20,912 bases of DNA from a virus: positions 1 to 20,912 of the IMG/VR virus record IMGVR_UViG_3300021962_000780; one strand, 5' to 3'. Under the pieces are notes generated by a model. The model did not search any database, was not told the origin of the DNA, and was given only the letters and a program-made list of their open reading frames with translations. Shown piece after piece: positions 17,889-20,912 of the stretch (the stretch's first letter is position 1; each line of letters begins with the position of its first letter). A program made the translations under genes and the position numbers.

Positions 17889-19432
17889 TGGCAGCTCCAC
17901 TACAAAGTTACAGTCTTTCAGCACCAGGCTTTTATGGACTGAATACTGAAGATTCTCCCCTTGATTTAGGGGCGGGATTTGCTTTGGTTGCTACCAACTG
18001 CATCTTGGATCAGTATGGTCGTATTGGTGCTAGAAAAGGTTGGTCAAGGGTTAACTCTTCCTCTGGAAACCTTGGTGCTAATGATGTTGGTGTAATCCAT
18101 GAGTTAGTCCAGACTGACGGGACTCTTACAGTTCTATTTGCTGGCAACAACAAGATATTCAAACTTGGCACTTCTAATGCGGTAACTGAGTTAACCTATG
18201 GTGGTGGCGGTTCTGCTCCAACTATCACGGCATCTAACTGGCAAACTGCCTCCTTAAATGGGATTGCTTATTTCTTTCAAACAGGTCACGATCCTCTAAT
18301 TTTTGACCCTGCTGTTAGCACAACAACATTTAGACGAGTCTCTGAGAAGTCAGGTTATGTAGCAACTGTTCCACAAGCCAACATCTGTATCTCTGCTTTT
18401 GGTCGTCTCTGGGTTGCTAATACTACTTCTGACAAAACAACCATTACCTTCTCTGATCTGATTGCAGGTCATGTATGGGGGGGTGGTACTTCAGGCTCAT
18501 TGGATGTTTCTCGTGTATGGCCTAATGGTGCGGATGAAGTGATGGGCTTGGCAGCGCATAATGATTTCTTGTTTATCTTTGGTAAACGACAGATTCTTGT
18601 TTATTCTGGTGCTTCTACACCCGCATCTCTTGTTCTAAGCGACACAGTAGGCTCTATTGGTTGCATAGCAAGGGATACCATACAAAGTATTGGTACTGAT
18701 GTAGTTTTCTTGTCAGACTCAGGTGTTCGTTCACTAATGAGGACTATTCAAGAGAAGTCTGCACCCCTGAGAGACCTATCTAAGAATGTTCGTTTCGACT
18801 TAGCTTCATCATTGGCAAGCGAAACATTGGCCAATCTGAAGTCTGTTTACTCAGAAAAAGAAGCCTTTTATCTACTTGTTTTACCCGCATCTTTTCAAGT
18901 TTACTGCTTCGATACCAAGCAAACATTGCAAGATGGTGCTTCCCGTGTAACCAAATGGGACTCAATTGCTCCTACTGCTTTGCGTTCTTTGCGTAATGGC
19001 GACTTGTACATTGGTAAAAATGGGTATATCGGTAAGTATGGAACTTATCTTGATGACACAACAACGTACCGATTTGCGTACTACACAAACAATGCTGACT
19101 TGGGAAACCCTAATCAGATTTCTATTCTGAAGAACGTGACTGCAATTGTGATTGGTGGCTCTGACCAGTATTTAACAATCAATTGGGGATTTGATTATTC
19201 TGGTGCTTATCGTGCAGAGAACATTTACATTCCTTCACAGACAAGTTATGAGTATGGAACTGCTGAATACAACATTGCTGAATACACAAGTGGTGTGCCA
19301 ATTAAGACACTAACGGCTAATGCTTCAGGTGCAGGGAAGATTGTCCAAACAGGGTATGAAACAACCATTAAAGGTGTCTCATTTTCATTGCAAAAGATTG
19401 AAATTCAAGCCAAAGATGGCAAAATGGGCTAA
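17888..19432 (+). CDS. Tail nozzle / stabilisation protein (P22 gp10- or T7 gp12-like)
   Basis: 514 aa, beta-rich with repeated blade-like segments: 'NCILDQYGRIGARKGWSRVN', 'VIHELVQTDGTLTVLFAGNNKIFK', 'DEVMGLAAHNDFLFIFGKRQILVYSG', 'DVVFLSDSGVRSLMRTIQEKSAPLRDLS'. Such proteins close the portal channel and form the tail nozzle. Placement between adaptor and tail fibre supports this. No membrane or enzymatic motif seen. Confidence 0.75.
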   Translation: MAAPLQSYSLSAPGFYGLNTEDSPLDLGAGFALVATNCILDQYGRIGARKGWSRVNSSSGNLGANDVGVIHELVQTDGTLTVLFAGNNKIFKLGTSNAVTELTYGGGGSAPTITASNWQTASLNGIAYFFQTGHDPLIFDPAVSTTTFRRVSEKSGYVATVPQANICISAFGRLWVANTTSDKTTITFSDLIAGHVWGGGTSGSLDVSRVWPNGADEVMGLAAHNDFLFIFGKRQILVYSGASTPASLVLSDTVGSIGCIARDTIQSIGTDVVFLSDSGVRSLMRTIQEKSAPLRDLSKNVRFDLASSLASETLANLKSVYSEKEAFYLLVLPASFQVYCFDTKQTLQDGASRVTKWDSIAPTALRSLRNGDLYIGKNGYIGKYGTYLDDTTTYRFAYYTNNADLGNPNQISILKNVTAIVIGGSDQYLTINWGFDYSGAYRAENIYIPSQTSYEYGTAEYNIAEYTSGVPIKTLTANASGAGKIVQTGYETTIKGVSFSLQKIEIQAKDGKMG

Positions 19433-19442
19433 GAGGTAAACT

Positions 19443-20912
19443 ATGTCAAATTACACCAAAACCACTAACTTTGCATCAAAAGACAACCTGTCGCCTGGCA
19501 ATCCTCTAAAGATTGTCAAGGGTACTGAGATTGATACAGAGTTCAACAACATTCAAACTGCTGTTGGCACTAAAACAGACAATGCTTCTGCCAATATTAC
19601 TGGTGGTTCGATTACTGGTATCACAGACTTAGCGGTTGCTGATGGCGGTACTGGTGCTTCTACGGCTACTGCTGCTCTGAATAACCTCTTGCCTACCCAA
19701 ACAGGTAACGCAAACAAGTATCTACAAACTGATGGAACTAATGCCACATGGGATGCAGTAAGCCTTTCTACTTCTGATATTACTGGCACTTTGCCTGTCG
19801 CTAATGGTGGTACTGGTGTAACTACCTCTACTGGTACAGGCGCAGTTGTTCTGTCAAACAGTCCTACTTTGGTTACTCCCGCCTTGGGAACTCCTGCTTC
19901 TGGTACGGCTACTAACCTCACAGGTCTGCCGATCTCAACAGGTGTTTCAGGTCTTGGCACTGGTGTAGCGACATTCTTGGGTACGCCTTCAAGTGCTAAC
20001 CTTGCATCTGCTGTAACAGATGAAACTGGTTCTGGTGCTTTGGTGTTTGCCAATAGTCCAACATTGGTTACTCCTACTTTGGGTACTCCAGCTTCTGCTA
20101 CTTTGACCAATGCTACTGGTTTGCCAATCAGTACTGGTGTAAGTGGTTTGGGTACAGGTGTGGCTTCTTTCTTGGCTACTCCTAGTTCAGCAAACTTGGC
20201 TACTGCCGTATCTGATGAAACAGGTAGCGGTGCATTGGTCTTTGCTAACTCACCTACTCTTGTTACTCCTGCTCTTGGTACACCTTCTAGTGGCACTTTA
20301 ACAAACGCTACAGGGCTTCCAATTGCTACTGGTGTGTCAGGTCTAGGAACAGGAGTAGCAACTGCTCTAGCGGTCAATGTAGGCTCTTCTGGCGCACCTT
20401 TGGTTAATGGTGGTGTGCTTGGTACTCCATCAAGCGGAACTGCTACCAACTTAACTGGTTTGCCTTTGTCTACTGGCGTGACAGGAACACTTCCTGTTGC
20501 CAATGGTGGTACAGGACAGACTTCTTACACAGATGGTCAGTTGTTAATTGGTAACTCTACTGGAAATACATTAACCAAAGCCACTTTGACTGCGGGAACA
20601 AACGTCACAATTACCAATTCTGCGGGTGCTATCACTATTGCGGCATCTGGTGGTGGTGGTGGGTCAGGTGATGTTGTTGGCCCTGCGTCTTCTACAGATA
20701 ATGCCTTTGCTCGTTTTGATAGCACTACAGGTAAGTTGCTTCAGAACTCTACTGGTGCAACATTGAGTGATACTGGTGGTGCTACTTTCACAGGCTCTGT
20801 GGATGTTGCAGGTACTTCTACAGCAGGTTCTAACATCAAGCTGTACGAAGATACTGACAATGGTACAAACTATGTGTCATTTAAAGCACCAGATACTATT
20901 GCTGCAAATGTA
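19443..20912 (+). CDS. Tail fibre protein, 5' part (incomplete)
   Basis: ATG 19443 is preceded by AGAGGT about 7 nt upstream. The frame stays open to the window edge (490 codons, no stop). The N-terminus (MSNYTKTTNFASKDNLSPGN, then KGTEIDTEFNNIQTAV) is the usual virion-attachment end of phage fibres. The body is Gly/Thr/Ser/Ala-rich with 65-residue repeats around TNLTGLPISTGVSGLGTG (195-nt period), a Gly linker (ASGGGGGSGD) and the fibre-type segment DNAFARFDSTTGKLLQNS. The distal receptor-binding end is outside the window. Confidence 0.85.
   Translation, partial: MSNYTKTTNFASKDNLSPGNPLKIVKGTEIDTEFNNIQTAVGTKTDNASANITGGSITGITDLAVADGGTGASTATAALNNLLPTQTGNANKYLQTDGTNATWDAVSLSTSDITGTLPVANGGTGVTTSTGTGAVVLSNSPTLVTPALGTPASGTATNLTGLPISTGVSGLGTGVATFLGTPSSANLASAVTDETGSGALVFANSPTLVTPTLGTPASATLTNATGLPISTGVSGLGTGVASFLATPSSANLATAVSDETGSGALVFANSPTLVTPALGTPSSGTLTNATGLPIATGVSGLGTGVATALAVNVGSSGAPLVNGGVLGTPSSGTATNLTGLPLSTGVTGTLPVANGGTGQTSYTDGQLLIGNSTGNTLTKATLTAGTNVTITNSAGAITIAASGGGGGSGDVVGPASSTDNAFARFDSTTGKLLQNSTGATLSDTGGATFTGSVDVAGTSTAGSNIKLYEDTDNGTNYVSFKAPDTIAANV
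19911..20460 (+). repeat. 195-nt coding repeats of the tail fibre
   Basis: Four copies of the TN(L/A)TGLP(I/L)(S/A)TGV(S/T)G unit begin at 19911, 20106, 20301 and 20445 (steps of 195, 195 and 144 nt). The amino-acid sequence is well kept, while many codons differ between copies. Confidence 0.85.

Noticed and set aside
19553-20503. 316-codon open frame on the minus strand opposite the tail fibre
   Set aside because: It is the antisense shadow of Gly/Thr/Pro-rich repeats; the translation is a low-complexity Val/Pro/Ala repeat, has no ribosome site, and the plus-strand fibre is convincing.

Overview
The window reads as part of a tailed bacteriophage genome, most likely a short-tailed (podovirus-like) virus. 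Genes are small and packed on long same-strand runs, and many neighbours join through 4-nt ATGA stop/start overlaps. The order terminase - portal - scaffold - capsid - connector - nozzle - fibre is that of a phage morphogenesis module. No tape-measure or tail-tube gene follows the connector genes; the fibre comes directly after the nozzle-like gene, which fits a podovirus. Several small proteins look like ones I associate with phages of freshwater Burkholderiales, but that host guess comes from memory and was not tested. No integrase, DNA polymerase, endolysin, tRNA or CRISPR array is visible.

Region 1 (46-4894, + strand) is an early/replication block. It holds a winged-helix protein, a strong sigma70-like promoter (586-614) with a foldable leader, a lambda O/DnaT-type replication initiator whose gene carries iteron-like repeats (candidate origin), a RusA Holliday-junction resolvase, several small unknown or zinc-finger proteins, two tandem paralogues resembling the C-terminal domain of the RNA polymerase alpha subunit, and a Ref-like HNH nuclease.

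Region 2 (4973-6976, - strand) is a leftward operon of seven genes. It ends in a clear intrinsic terminator (4973-4998). One gene is a 252-aa protein of the Gp88/DUF7227 type; the rest are very small, including a 31-aa single-span membrane peptide. Several junctions use nearly the same fused stop/Shine-Dalgarno element (TAAGGGGC, then 5-6 nt, then ATG).

Region 3 (6977-7673) is regulatory: a divergent promoter region with a palindrome, a small putative regulator (7103-7351), and about 320 noncoding bases with palindromic AGGG..AAACCCT elements, a Fur-box-like site and a long G tract just ahead of the terminase genes.

Region 4 (7674-20912, + strand) is packaging and morphogenesis: small and large terminase, two proteins sharing a C-terminal DPFG(N/D)TT(K/R) tag, portal, scaffold, major capsid protein, a decoration-like protein flanked by two terminators, a membrane-anchored coiled-coil protein, a run of tiny lysine-rich proteins interrupted by a free-standing HNH endonuclease, connector and nozzle-like proteins, and the 5' part of a repeat-rich tail fibre that runs off the window.

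The most interesting points are a recurring palindromic operator family, the two phage alpha-CTD look-alikes, the iteron cluster inside the replication gene, and the standardised gene junctions of the leftward operon.
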